A stretch of 35,321 nt of DNA from Thermoactinospora rubra. GTDB lineage: Bacteria > Actinomycetota > Actinomycetes > Streptosporangiales > Streptosporangiaceae. Each line of letters opens with the position of its first letter. The stretch's first letter is position 1. The translations under genes were made by a program, and so were the position numbers. The notes beneath the pieces are model-generated. The model had not been told where the DNA came from. It ran no database searches and was given only the letters and a program-made list of their open reading frames with translations. The stretch covers positions 1-35,321 of the forward strand of contig NZ_MSZZ01000076.1 of the NCBI RefSeq assembly GCF_002093975.1, written 5' to 3'. Shown here one piece after another: positions 24,954 to 32,701 of the stretch.

Positions 24954-25382
24954 TCAGGGCGCGCCACCGATGGCGCAGGCCCTGCACGGAGGCTGCCCGC
25001 ACGTGCACTGCATGATGGCGTCGAGCACATCATGGTCGTGATAGAGGCATTGATCCATGCAGGTGTGGCGTGGAATGAACCCCGCCTGGATCTCGTCGGG
25101 CCACGGCTCCTCGCCCTCGCGGCAGCGGACGAACAGCTCGGGATCCGCCGAGTGCAGCCCGCGCATGCGTGCCCGCGCCTGGCTCTCCAGCACCCGCGTC
25201 TCCTCCGCCACGGCCTTCAGCTGCGCGGCGAGAGCGGAGTACCGGTCATCGCCGGTTCGCACGTGAGCGGCCCGCAGCGCCATCACCGCGTTGCCCAGGA
25301 ACCGGCTGGCGTCCTGCAGGTCGGTGGTGTGGTGCAGTTGCATGCCTGTCACGCTTCGGACCCACACGGCGTCGTTGTTCAT
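24954..25382 (-). CDS. Cys-rich protein of unknown function (142 aa)
   Basis: I do not recognise this family. The first ~85 residues look helical and mostly charged (MALRAAHVRTGDDRYSAL, LKAVAEETRVLESQARARM). The last ~55 hold seven cysteines and several histidines: VRCREG, HTCMDQCLYHDHD and QCTCGQPPCRAC. That suggests a metal-binding tail, perhaps zinc or iron-sulfur. There is no signal peptide. An AAGGG lies eight bases before the ATG. The gene stands alone between two terminator-bounded units, so context gives no function. The regular coding bias and good terminator support it being real. Confidence 0.75.
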   Translation of the reverse strand: MNNDAVWVRSVTGMQLHHTTDLQDASRFLGNAVMALRAAHVRTGDDRYSALAAQLKAVAEETRVLESQARARMRGLHSADPELFVRCREGEEPWPDEIQAGFIPRHTCMDQCLYHDHDVLDAIMQCTCGQPPCRACAIGGAP

Positions 25383-25730
25383 TGATCAACCCTTCGACGT
25401 GACAGGCGCTGACACGGCGCTGAACTCGCCCAGACTTGTCGATAAATCACCACCTGGTGTCATATGTGATGATAACCAACTTTTTGCGCGTTTTTGGGCT
25501 CGAGGGGTGATGTTACCGGTGGCGAAGGACGGCGGCGCGATCGTCAGGAGCCTCGCCGAGGCCGTACCCGGCTCGCCCGGCCTGCTGACCGGCGTATGAG
25601 GCACGCGGAGGGCCGAACTCCTCACATGCTCCGAAAGCCGGGGAATCCTTTACCGAAACGTGATCCAAGCGGGCTCGCGGCCCGGGAGGTCCGGGACCGG
25701 GCTCCCTTCGCACGGCCGTCCACGACACGT
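25383..25730. other. Non-coding interval with a possible promoter/operator
   Basis: No convincing gene. The stretch at 25435-25500 is markedly AT-richer than the surroundings. It contains CACCA-CC-TGGTG (25448-25459) and an ATCAC...GTGAT pair (25446-25450, 25466-25470). It lies 65-90 bases upstream of the 142-aa gene and is the likely location of its promoter and a regulator site. Confidence 0.4.
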
Positions 25731-25765
25731 GGGGCCCTGCCCGGGCTTCTTCCGGGCAGGGCCCC
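25731..25765 (-). terminator. Hairpin terminator (distal) of the formamidase operon
   Basis: GGGGCCCTGCCCGG (25731-25744) and CCGGGCAGGGCCCC (25752-25765) are perfect 14-bp arms around the loop GCTTCTT. It is the second of two strong hairpins downstream of fmdA. Confidence 0.8.
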
Positions 25766-25777
25766 AAGGGAGCGCTC

Positions 25778-25807
25778 CGCCGCCGGAGCCGGCCGGCTCC
25801 GGCGGCG
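25778..25807 (-). terminator. Hairpin/palindrome (proximal) of the formamidase operon
   Basis: A perfect 30-bp palindrome centred between 25792 and 25793, with core GAGCCGGCCGGCTC, 39 bases past the fmdA stop. As RNA it would fold into a tight GC hairpin. Together with 25731-25765 it makes a double terminator. Confidence 0.7.
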
Positions 25808-25846
25808 TATCCATCATGCCGTGGCGGTTGCGCGGCGGCTGAGCGG

Positions 25847-27094
25847 CTAACTCGTCACGGCGCACTGCCCGCGGTCCTTCCTCACCGGTCCCTCCGCGTT
25901 CGGGCGCACGTCGAAGTCGAAGATCGCGGTGGGCAGGTAGAGCGAGCAGCAGGCGTTGGGAATGTCGACGATCCCGCTGACACGCCCCTCGATCGGAGCG
26001 GAGCCGAGGAGCAGGTATGCCTGCTCTCCGCTGTAGCCCCACCTCTTGAGGTACTCGACCGCGTTGAGGCAAGCCCTGCGGTAGGCCACCGTCGCGTCGA
26101 GGTAGTAGTTGGTGTCGGTGTCGTGGTCGACCGAGACGCCGATGAACGACAGGAACTCGGAGTACCGGGGCTCGACGTTGCCCGGCATGAAGACCGGGTT
26201 GGTGGTGACACCGAACTTCTCCATGCCGCCCTTGATGAGGTCGACGTGGAAGTCGATGAAACCGCCCATCTCGATCGCGCCGCAGAAGGTGATCTCGCCG
26301 TCGCCCTGGCTGAAGTGCAGGTCACCTCCGGAGAGTTTGGCGTCCCTCACGTGGACCGGGTAGAACACCCTGGCCCCGCGGGTGAAGTTCTTGATGTCGT
26401 GGTTGCCGCCGTTCTCCCGTGCGGGGACGGTGCGGGCGCCTTCGTTGGCGATCCGTTCCGCCACCTCGCCGCTCGCCGTACCCCCGAGGGCGTTTCGGGC
26501 CAGCGGTGGGAGCCCCAGCGGCGGGACCCGTTCGGGATCGGTGTCGATGAGAGCCTGCTCCCGGCGGTTCCAGGCCGCGAGCAGCTCGGCTGACGGCGCG
26601 GTGCCGAACAGTCCCGGGTGGGTGATGCCGGTGTACCGCACACCCGGCAGATGGCGCGATGTCGCGACCAGTCCGTGGAAGTCCCAGATCGCCTTGTATG
26701 CGTCGGGGAAGTAGTCGGTCAGGAACCCGCCGCCGTTCGCCTTGGCGAACACGCCGGTGTATCCCCATCCCTGTCCTGGCGCGTCCCCGACCTGCTGCGG
26801 GACCGGACCGAGGTCAAGGATGTCGACGACCAGCAGGTCGCCCGGCTCGGCTCCTTCGATCCCGATCGGCCCGCTCAGCATGTGCGCATGGCTCAGGTCG
26901 ACGTCCCGTACGTCGTTCGCGGAGTCATTGTTGCCGATCTGGGCGTCGGTCCATTCCCTGCATTCGACCCGGAACTCATCTCCAGGGCGCACCATCTCCA
27001 CCACGGGGATGTCGGGGTGCCATCGGTTGTGCCCTGGTACTTGCTGATCACGCATCGACTTTGACTGATCGACGCTGAATACGACCTTTGGCAT
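25847..27094 (-). CDS. fmdA: Formamidase
   Basis: A 415-residue acetamidase/formamidase-family protein, close to the size of Methylophilus FmdA. It hydrolyses formamide to formate and ammonia. Seen segments typical of the family: RWHPDIPVVEMVRPGDEFRVE near the start (in part RWHPDIPVVEMV), GDLLVVDILDLGP, ENGGNHDIKNFTRG, HFSQGDGEITFCGAIEM and LNAVEYLKRWGYSGEQAYLLL. These include the conserved H, D and E residues of the fold. AAAGG stands nine bases before the ATG. The upstream amiS and fmdB genes make the substrate assignment firm for short aliphatic amides. Its formate could feed the formate dehydrogenase at 18075. Confidence 0.92.
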   Translation of the reverse strand: MPKVVFSVDQSKSMRDQQVPGHNRWHPDIPVVEMVRPGDEFRVECREWTDAQIGNNDSANDVRDVDLSHAHMLSGPIGIEGAEPGDLLVVDILDLGPVPQQVGDAPGQGWGYTGVFAKANGGGFLTDYFPDAYKAIWDFHGLVATSRHLPGVRYTGITHPGLFGTAPSAELLAAWNRREQALIDTDPERVPPLGLPPLARNALGGTASGEVAERIANEGARTVPARENGGNHDIKNFTRGARVFYPVHVRDAKLSGGDLHFSQGDGEITFCGAIEMGGFIDFHVDLIKGGMEKFGVTTNPVFMPGNVEPRYSEFLSFIGVSVDHDTDTNYYLDATVAYRRACLNAVEYLKRWGYSGEQAYLLLGSAPIEGRVSGIVDIPNACCSLYLPTAIFDFDVRPNAEGPVRKDRGQCAVTS

Positions 27095-27177
27095 GATGAA
27101 CGCCTTTCTTCGCTGGTGGTGCTCTCAGACCTTGTCTCGTCTCGTCACCTCCACTTCCGCTGTGCGGTCGACTTGGC

Positions 27178-27843
27178 TCAGGTCCAGCGGGGGCGACGTG
27201 TTTGGTCGCGCGCGCCCATCGCCTCCTCCTCCCCGCCGGATGCCGCCGCGGCGACCTCGCGTCCCCGGGTCAGCGGCCACAGCGCCGCGAAGACCACCAC
27301 GCCGAAAACGGCGAGGACGACGGCGAAGAGCTGAGGGTTCCGCCAGTTGCCGGTGAGGATCAGGAACGCGGGGATCGCCGCCGTGACCCACCCTTGGATC
27401 GCCGTGACCCAGCCCGTGTACCTGGTGATCCGTTCCCGCTTCAAGCCCAGCAGCACGAAGAAGAGGAACCACAGGAAGGCCCAGTAGAGCCAGATGACAC
27501 CGAACGCCGGATCACGCAGGAGCTGGAAGTTCGCATACGAGTATCCGAGCGCCATGATGGCCACGAACAAAGAGAAGTAGCCGACTCCCGTGGAGTCGAA
27601 TCCCCCCAGCAGGTTGATGCCGACGTAGAGATAGGTGAAGCCGAAGAGATAGATCCCCGAGGCGCCGAGAATCTCGGCCGGCCTGGTGAGGTTGGCGATG
27701 ATCAGCACGGTGGGCGTGATCACCTGCAGCGCCCCGACGAAGAGGTTGAAGACGCCTGCCGCGCGCGGTTCGACCTTGCCCAGGAGCATCACTCCGTTCA
27801 AGAAGAGAACTGCGCCGACGTAGAGCAGTCCGACGGCTCCCAT
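27178..27843 (-). CDS. amiS: AmiS/UreI-family amide or urea channel
   Basis: A 221-residue membrane protein with about six hydrophobic segments: VGLLYVGAVLFLNGVMLLG, FNLFVGALQVITPTVLIIA, IYLFGFTYLYVGINLL, FSLFVAIMALGYSYANF, VIWLYWAFLWFLFFVLLGL, and AIPAFLILTG with VVLAVFGVVVFAAL. The AmiS/UreI family forms channels for urea and short amides. GGAGG lies ten bases before the ATG. Between fmdB and fmdA it would admit formamide. The last ~30 residues are a charged cytoplasmic tail. Confidence 0.92.
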   Translation of the reverse strand: MGAVGLLYVGAVLFLNGVMLLGKVEPRAAGVFNLFVGALQVITPTVLIIANLTRPAEILGASGIYLFGFTYLYVGINLLGGFDSTGVGYFSLFVAIMALGYSYANFQLLRDPAFGVIWLYWAFLWFLFFVLLGLKRERITRYTGWVTAIQGWVTAAIPAFLILTGNWRNPQLFAVVLAVFGVVVFAALWPLTRGREVAAAASGGEEEAMGARDQTRRPRWT

Positions 27844-28008
27844 CAGCGACGCACCTCCTAACGCTGGTAAGGGGTTTTCGATCGGCGTCGTCCGCGCTCG
27901 ATCCCGCCCGCAAGCGGGTGCACGCGCGTACCTGTCGCCGTGTCAGGAACCCCGTGGGCCTCGCGCGTGGCTGGTTTCGCGTGTGCGTGGATGCCGTTGT
28001 TCTGTTGA

Positions 28009-28287
28009 TCAAGGCCGAGGCAGGCGTGACAGCGCGGGGTGCGGCGGCTGCTCGCGGCGCCGTTTGGGAGGCACGCTCGTGACGACCTCGGGCGCTTCCC
28101 GGCTCTGCTCTTCTCGGGCGCGTGCGGCGGCCTCTGCCGGCGGCACGCTGCTGAGGTACGGCGAGGAGAAGACGCGGGGAGCGGGGCGGTGGCACTCAGG
28201 GCAATCCCGTACGGCCGTAGCCGTACCTATCGGCAGACGTACCTCGAATCGCCCGCAATCACCGCAGCAATATTCATAGGTTGCCAT
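28009..28287 (-). CDS. fmdB: FmdB-type zinc ribbon protein
   Basis: A 92-residue protein with an N-terminal zinc ribbon, MATYEYCCGDCGRFEVRLPI followed by CPECHRPAPRVFSSPYLS (C8/C11 and C29/C32). The rest is a charged, Pro-rich tail with no fold. FmdB in Methylophilus is a putative regulator of the formamidase operon, and homologues accompany FmdA widely. GGAGA precedes the ATG by five or six bases. It is first in the fmdB-amiS-fmdA order, with a 165-base gap before amiS that holds no other gene. Confidence 0.85.
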   Translation of the reverse strand: MATYEYCCGDCGRFEVRLPIGTATAVRDCPECHRPAPRVFSSPYLSSVPPAEAAARAREEQSREAPEVVTSVPPKRRREQPPHPALSRLPRP

Positions 28288-28444
28288 GGATATCTCCGCC
28301 AGAGATCATCCGCTTTTCTCCGGCCGTCGGCGCTATGGAGGCACTGGAGTCACTGCCGGTCAACGGCGTCCTGGGCCACACTTCAGCGAACCTCTGCTCC
28401 AACCCGGCGTCAAGGGCCGACCAGTGTTCGAGAGGGGATGATTA

Positions 28445-28485
28445 CCGGGCCCGTGCAGGCCTTTTGCACGTCTTCGAGGGCCCGG
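28445..28485. repeat. Two-step inverted repeat
   Basis: CCGGGCCC (28445-28452) pairs with GGGCCCGG (28478-28485), and just inside GTGCA (28453-28457) pairs with TGCAC (28465-28469). It may terminate transcription of the 179-aa gene, which ends about 170 bases upstream on the minus strand. Confidence 0.5.
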
Positions 28486-28516
28486 GCGACGGGCACGCAG
28501 AGGGGCGCGGAGGGGT

Positions 28517-28617
28517 ACGGCGGGTGCATGCGGGGATCGGCCCCGCTGGGGGCCGATCGGTGCCAGGGTGCGCGGGGCGGAGTACGGCGAGGCGGACGGG
28601 TGCGCATCGCTGCCGCC
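28517..28617 (+). repeat. ~100-bp direct repeat, copy A
   Basis: From ACGGCGGGTGCATGCGGGG to GCGCATCGCTGCCGCC, this stretch matches 29300-29396 with scattered substitutions and a few one-base gaps. Inside is a perfect hairpin, GATCGGCCCC-GCTG-GGGGCCGATC (28535-28558), which is imperfect in copy B. The interval 28288-28658 otherwise contains no gene I can support. Confidence 0.7.
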
Positions 28618-28658
28618 ATACGCTCGACGCGCGTCAGGCGTTGTCGCCGCCCTCGCCG

Positions 28659-29198
28659 TCAGCAACCCGCGGGCCCATACCGGCTTGCCTTCACCTCCAG
28701 CGCATATACCGCATCATCGATTTTGCTGTCATATTCATGGGGGAACCACAAAACGAGGTATGCGTCGAGACCGTTGATCTTCTTCAAGAAGCACAGGCCT
28801 TCGTCCATCCTGTCGTGGTCATCGACCGGAGCCCAGCCGTCTGCGGCAACGACGCTCCGATAGAACGCCTTGACATCGTCTCGCGACGGCATCGGTCGAT
28901 AATGTTGGCCCGCAAAAGCAAATCCGCCGTCGTCGTCGCATCCCGAATACCGCTCGCCGTCAAGGTGAACTCCGGACGGGCGCACACCGAAGACGGGAAG
29001 GCTCATCAGCGGTTCCTCTAATCGATGATCAGCCGATGCGCAGCCGGCCCACCCTCCGCCAAGAAGGAAAGCGAGGAGGAAAAAGGGTGCGGCAACGACT
29101 CCGAGCGACAGGATGACCGCCCCCAGAACGGAGATCACGACCTTCCGGTGCGCCCTCCGCCGTTTCGACCCGTTCCCGCGCCACATGGGGTCAAGCAT
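28659..29198 (-). CDS. Membrane-anchored protein of unknown function (179 aa)
   Basis: Not recognised. A basic N-terminus (GSKRRRAHRKV) is followed by one hydrophobic segment at about 19-47 (VVISVLGAVILSLGVVAAPF). Then comes an extracytoplasmic domain of ~130 residues with a GVHLDGERYSGCDDDGGFAF segment and a VKAFYRSVVAADGWAPVDD segment, which resembles the sequence around short secreted domains that compare substrate and water exposure but matches none I can name. ATG at 29198 has GGGAG six bases upstream; starts 13 codons earlier lack a ribosome site. Diverged direct repeats at 28517 and 29300 flank the gene, which suggests it sits in rearranged DNA. Confidence 0.7.
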   Translation of the reverse strand: MLDPMWRGNGSKRRRAHRKVVISVLGAVILSLGVVAAPFFLLAFLLGGGWAGCASADHRLEEPLMSLPVFGVRPSGVHLDGERYSGCDDDGGFAFAGQHYRPMPSRDDVKAFYRSVVAADGWAPVDDHDRMDEGLCFLKKINGLDAYLVLWFPHEYDSKIDDAVYALEVKASRYGPAGC

Positions 29199-29299
29199 CG
29201 GATACTCCCTGGCGTACCGCGACCGTCCCCGGTCCATCGACTGGTGGGCCCATGCTAGACGAGTGGTGCATGCCGCCCGCAGGATCCAGGGCTACCAGC

Positions 29300-29396
29300 A
29301 CGGCGGGTACATGCGGGGATCGCCCTGCTGGGGCCGATGGTGTCAGGGGGGCGCGGGGCGGAGTACGCGAGGCGGACGGATGCGCATCGCCGCCGG
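29300..29396 (+). repeat. ~100-bp direct repeat, copy B
   Basis: Diverged second copy of 28517-28617, same orientation, 783 bases away. The most conserved core is GCGCGGGGCGGAGTAC followed by GCGAGGCGGACGG. The transposase remnant starts about 30 bases further on. Confidence 0.7.
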
Positions 29397-29427
29397 CGTG
29401 GCCGATCGGCACCGGCACCGCTACCGC

Positions 29428-29590
29428 GCCGGTCAGGGTGTCAAGGGACCGCGCTGGTATGCCTGGGCCTGAGCACGCATCGACCAAGCCGAGCCCGGCG
29501 GCTACCGGCGGCTGCTGATCCGCCGCAACCTGACCACCGGCGACAGCTCTCATCCCTGGTACGGATCCGCGAGGTCATCTGTGGACGCAT
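29428..29590 (+). pseudogene. IS701-like transposase remnant
   Basis: One frame reads AGQGVKGPRWYAWA, a TGA stop at 29470-29472, then ARIDQAEPGGYRRLLIRRN and LTTGD. Shifting frame, LSSLVRIREVI follows. In intact IS701-family transposases of actinomycetes the same order occurs (G-KG-RWYDWA, LLIRR-R-TGELAYY, LVRIAGTRW). So this is a short, stop- and frameshift-broken piece of such a gene. The catalytic DDE residues and both ends are missing. Confidence 0.65.
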
Positions 29591-29595
29591 GGACC

Positions 29596-29677
29596 GGCAG
29601 AACGCCCATGCCTACCCCGGCAAAACGCCCACAGATGATGCGCAGAATGCCCATAAAAGCTTCGGCAGAACGCCCAC
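29596..29677 (+). repeat. Four tandem 22-23-bp repeats (iteron-like)
   Basis: The motif GGCAGAACGCCCAT recurs at 29596, 29619 (GGCAAAACGCCCAC), about 29642 (CGCAGAATGCCCAT) and 29664 (GGCAGAACGCCCAC). The period is 23, 23 and 22 bases, that is two helical turns. The array ends 33 bases before the ATPase start at 29711, right at the presumed promoter. It looks like a row of protein-binding sites on one face of the DNA. Confidence 0.7.
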
Positions 29678-29710
29678 ATAGGAGTGTTGAGCTGCAGTAA
29701 CGTACGCGAT

Positions 29711-30982
29711 ATGACGAAACCATCCCTGTTCCCGAGGCGCGCTGAAGCGATGACGCTTGAAGCGCTGGCGGACACGCGGGTCGTGATCGTGAACGGTGCT
29801 CGGCAGGTCGGTAAGAGCACGCTGGCGAGCTTGATCGCCGCCCGGACGGACAACGCCCATCAACTCTACCTGGACGACCCCGCGGTCTTGGCCGCGGCCG
29901 AGGAGGATCCGGTCGCCTTCGTTCGGCATGACGGGCTCTTGATGATTGACGAGATCCAGCGTGCCCCGCAACTGCTCCTCCCCATCAAACGCGAGGTTGA
30001 TCGGAACCCCCGGCCCGGCCAGTTTCTCCTCACCGGTTCCGCGCGCATCCTGGGCCTGCGTGATCTCCCTGACGCTCTGCCCGGCCGGACGGAGACCATC
30101 GAGCTGTGGCCGCTGTCTCAAGGAGAGATCGACAACGCTCCAGACGGATTCGTGGACCACGTCTTCACGCATGGATCCGATGTCGCCATGAGGCCCTGCC
30201 CGCTTCGCAAGCGCGATTACGTGGACAGGGCGCTGCGTGGCGGCTACCCCGAGGCGGTCCGGCGGGATCCGGGGCGCAGGCGGAACAGATTCTTCGACTC
30301 CTACATCACCGATCTGATCACCCGCGACGTCCGCCAGATCTCAGACATCGAGCGCCCCGCGGAGATGAGGCGGCTTCTCAGCGTCATCGCGGCCCGGATG
30401 GGAGGCCTGGCCGTGGTCCAGTCGATCGCCTGCGACGTGGGGCTCCCCAGGATGACGCTCTCCCGCTATCTGGAGCTCCTGGAGCTGGTCTTCGTCATCA
30501 AGCGCATACCAGCCTGGTCCTCGAACCTCACCCGCCGCGCCATATCCACGCCCAAACTGATCGTCACGGACAGCGGACTCGGCGGCCGGCTCATCGGCTT
30601 GTCACCCGATCGCGCCAGGGACGTCACGGCCCCCGTCGGCCCGCTGCTCGAAAATTTCGCGATCGGCGAGGTGGCACGCCAGCTGACCTGGGCCAATGAG
30701 CCCGTCCAGCTGTTCCACTACCGGGATCGCGACAAAGTCGAGGTGGACGTCGTCCTGGAGCATGCGTCCGGTGAAGTGATCGGCATCGAGATCAAGTCCA
30801 CGGAGACCGTCCGCGGGGACGACTTTCGCGGTCTGCGCCACTTGGCCGACCGGCTGGGAACGAGATTTCGCGCGGGATTCGTCTTGTATACCGGCGAGCA
30901 GGTTCTGCCGTTCGGCTACAGGCTCAAGGCGCTGCCCATGGCGTCCCTGTGGCTGCTCGGCGGCGCGACCGACCGTGAGTAG
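29711..30982 (+). CDS. AAA+ ATPase with DUF4143 domain
   Basis: A 423-residue protein of the AAA_14/DUF4143 group. Walker A is GARQVGKST (29-37), Walker B is LLMIDEIQRAP (76-86) and sensor-like FLLTGSARIL follows. The C-terminal DUF4143 half contains VEVDVVLEHASGEVIGIEIKST (in two parts: VEVDVVLEH, IGIEIKST), a D...ExK arrangement typical of PD-(D/E)xK nuclease-like folds. The function of this widespread group is not established. The ATG at 29711 has no ribosome site, but TAACGT (29698-29703) seven bases before it could be the -10 of a leaderless transcript. A GTG at 29684 is the alternative. No partner gene is adjacent. Confidence 0.88.
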   Translation: MTKPSLFPRRAEAMTLEALADTRVVIVNGARQVGKSTLASLIAARTDNAHQLYLDDPAVLAAAEEDPVAFVRHDGLLMIDEIQRAPQLLLPIKREVDRNPRPGQFLLTGSARILGLRDLPDALPGRTETIELWPLSQGEIDNAPDGFVDHVFTHGSDVAMRPCPLRKRDYVDRALRGGYPEAVRRDPGRRRNRFFDSYITDLITRDVRQISDIERPAEMRRLLSVIAARMGGLAVVQSIACDVGLPRMTLSRYLELLELVFVIKRIPAWSSNLTRRAISTPKLIVTDSGLGGRLIGLSPDRARDVTAPVGPLLENFAIGEVARQLTWANEPVQLFHYRDRDKVEVDVVLEHASGEVIGIEIKSTETVRGDDFRGLRHLADRLGTRFRAGFVLYTGEQVLPFGYRLKALPMASLWLLGGATDRE

Positions 30983-31014
30983 CCAAGTAGACGATGGCAG
31001 GCCGCAGAGCATCG

Positions 31015-31770
31015 TCAGCCGACGCGCGACTTCGGCGCGGTGAACGTGTTGCAGACTCCCGGTGAGGCGGCTTCGTACCCGCGCGTCATCCAGTGGCGGC
31101 GGCTCTTGGCGGTGCCGTAGCCGGGCATGTCGCCGCCCGTCATGGTGTAGAAGCCCATCATGGTGGTGAGGGGCGTGTTGTACAGGGATTCCAGCGACTC
31201 CCACGCCGCTCCGGCGCCCGCCCCGGCCAGGCAGAAGTTCTGCAGGTAAAGCCTGTCGCTCAGCTCCAGCCGGGCCTTCTTGGACAGCTTCCTCCACTCG
31301 CGTGCCTCCTGGGCGAGGATGCCCAGGTGGTTCTGGACGTGGAAGCCGTACATCTGCGCGAGGTTGAGAAGGATCTCGCCGTTTTCCAGCTCCCTGCCCT
31401 CGACGACCTCATGGGAGAACAAGTAGATCGTTTTCGTCTTGATGCAGTAGAGGCTGTCGGTGTCTCCCGGCCGATACCTCGTGCCGCAGCCCTTGATGTC
31501 CTTGCCCTGCTGCACCACGAGCTTCGGCTTCTGGTAGGCGATGCCCGCCTTGCGGACCTTCGTGCTCCAGAGCTGGTCGAAGCAGTCGGCGAGGATCTGG
31601 GTGTAACTCTTGACGCTCTCGTAGGTCGTGGTGGTGTAGATCGGCTGTTCGCAGGTCACGTCGGGGAGGGGCCCGGTCTTGTAGAGCGGGTTCCTGGTCA
31701 GCGCGGCGTGCCCGGAGGGAATCGGACCGGCAAGGGCGGCAGCCGTGAGCAGGGCGAGGAGGGAGTGCAT
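31015..31770 (-). CDS. Secreted YpfJ-type peptidase homologue lacking HExxH
   Basis: A 251-residue protein with a Sec signal (MHSLLALLTAAALAGPIPSG, cleavage after about HA22). The order CGTRYRPGDTDSLYC then TKTIYLFSHE then LLNLAQMYGFHVQNHLGILA follows the PF04228 neutral zinc peptidase family. In active members the last segment reads AHEVGHHVQNLLG. Here HEVGH is replaced by QMYGF (139-143), so the zinc-binding pair and catalytic glutamate are missing. It is probably a non-catalytic secreted protein. There is no ribosome site; TAAAGT (plus coordinates 31782-31777) six bases before the ATG fits a leaderless promoter. It converges with the ATPase gene 32 bases away. Confidence 0.75.
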   Translation of the reverse strand: MHSLLALLTAAALAGPIPSGHAALTRNPLYKTGPLPDVTCEQPIYTTTTYESVKSYTQILADCFDQLWSTKVRKAGIAYQKPKLVVQQGKDIKGCGTRYRPGDTDSLYCIKTKTIYLFSHEVVEGRELENGEILLNLAQMYGFHVQNHLGILAQEAREWRKLSKKARLELSDRLYLQNFCLAGAGAGAAWESLESLYNTPLTTMMGFYTMTGGDMPGYGTAKSRRHWMTRGYEAASPGVCNTFTAPKSRVG

Positions 31771-31858
31771 GACGGAACTTTAGCGATCCAGACGATCTAC
31801 ACAATCCTGCGTCTTGGGGTACGGCGTGCGGCTCCGCCCGGACACCGGAGCAGATGGA

Positions 31859-32047
31859 GGCGCGACGAGTCGCGGCGGGGCCTTCCCGTGCGGATTCCGC
31901 GCCCCCGGCATGATCACGATCGGCTCCTGGTGGCTGAGGCACGAGTCGATGAGCGCTGCCGGGGCGCCGTCCGGGAACATCTGCCGCTGCACGGGCTATA
32001 CCCAGATCATCCGGTCGATGGAGAAGACCGGAGAAGACCTCACATGA
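31859..32047 (+). pseudogene. Fragment of a [2Fe-2S] subunit of a xanthine/CO dehydrogenase-type hydroxylase
   Basis: The frame gives GGAFPCGFRAPGMITIG and SGNICRCTGYTQIIRSM. In CoxS/XdhC-like small subunits the same places read GAFQCGFCTPGM and GNLCRCTGYQ-IV. One cluster cysteine is changed (CGFR for CGFC), the linker is several residues short, and the whole N-terminal ferredoxin domain is absent. No large-subunit gene is nearby. It is a decayed remnant. Confidence 0.65.
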
Positions 32048-32057
32048 GCGTGCTGCG

Positions 32058-32701
32058 CTGGTCGACGACGAGGACCTGGACTCGGCCTCGACGCTGCAGT
32101 CAGTCGTATGGGACACCTCGGAATGGCTGGAGCCGGCACTCGCCGGGGTGGTGGTCACCGTGGCCGGAGTGGGACCGGCCTTTCTGGCGAACGCGGCCAC
32201 CTTCGTCATCATGGGGTGCACCGCGCTGGCGTTGCCGAGCCGGATCGCCGCCTCCCCGGAAAGGAGGACAGGTCACCGACCTGGCGCGTGACCGCCGGTT
32301 TCGCGTTGCTGCGGCGCACCAGGGGTGTCCTCCTCATCATGGCGACGACTTTCTCCCTCCTGACGATCAGCGGAGCCCTCGAAGTCTTCTATCCCGTCTT
32401 CTCCAGGGACGTGCTCGACGTGAACGCCGACGGCTACGGCCTGCTCATCTCGGCATCCGGGCTGGGCGGGCTGCTCGGGACGCTGCTGCTCACGCCTTAC
32501 CTCGGCAGGCTGAGGCCGCATCTTGCCATCGGCCTGGCCTTCGCCGCGCGGCTGCTGATCCTGCTGCCGCTGGGCTTCGTGAACGGCCATCTCGTCGCGG
32601 CCGCGCCCGGGACCGCGGTGGCGACCGCCGTCGTGGCGCTCCTCCCGCTGGCCGTCGCCGTCATGGCGACGCGGTCACTCGCCAGGCCCGGTCTGGGCTG
32701 A
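32058..32701 (+). pseudogene. MFS transporter remnant, frameshifted
   Basis: In one frame (32058-32291) the product reads LVDDEDLDSASTLQSVVWDT and AGVGPAFLANAATFVIMG, like the middle loop and TM segment of 12-TM drug or siderophore exporters. Near 32255-32275 homology moves to the next frame (ending at 32701): TAGFALLRRTRGVLLIMATT, VFYPVFSRDVLDVNADGYGL and SGLGGLLGTLLLTPYLGRLR. The first ~150 residues and the C-terminus are missing. The shift and both truncations mark it as a pseudogene. Confidence 0.7.

Noticed and set aside
25291..25599. Plus-strand open frame of 102 codons upstream of the 142-aa gene
   Set aside because: No ribosome site and it covers the AT-rich promoter region of the opposite gene.
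28039..28863. 274-codon open frame across fmdB, copy A and the 179-aa gene
   Set aside because: It spans unrelated features, is Arg-rich and has no motif.
29596..29677. CRISPR array
   Set aside because: Units are only 14 bases with 8-9-base gaps, degenerate, and no cas genes are nearby.
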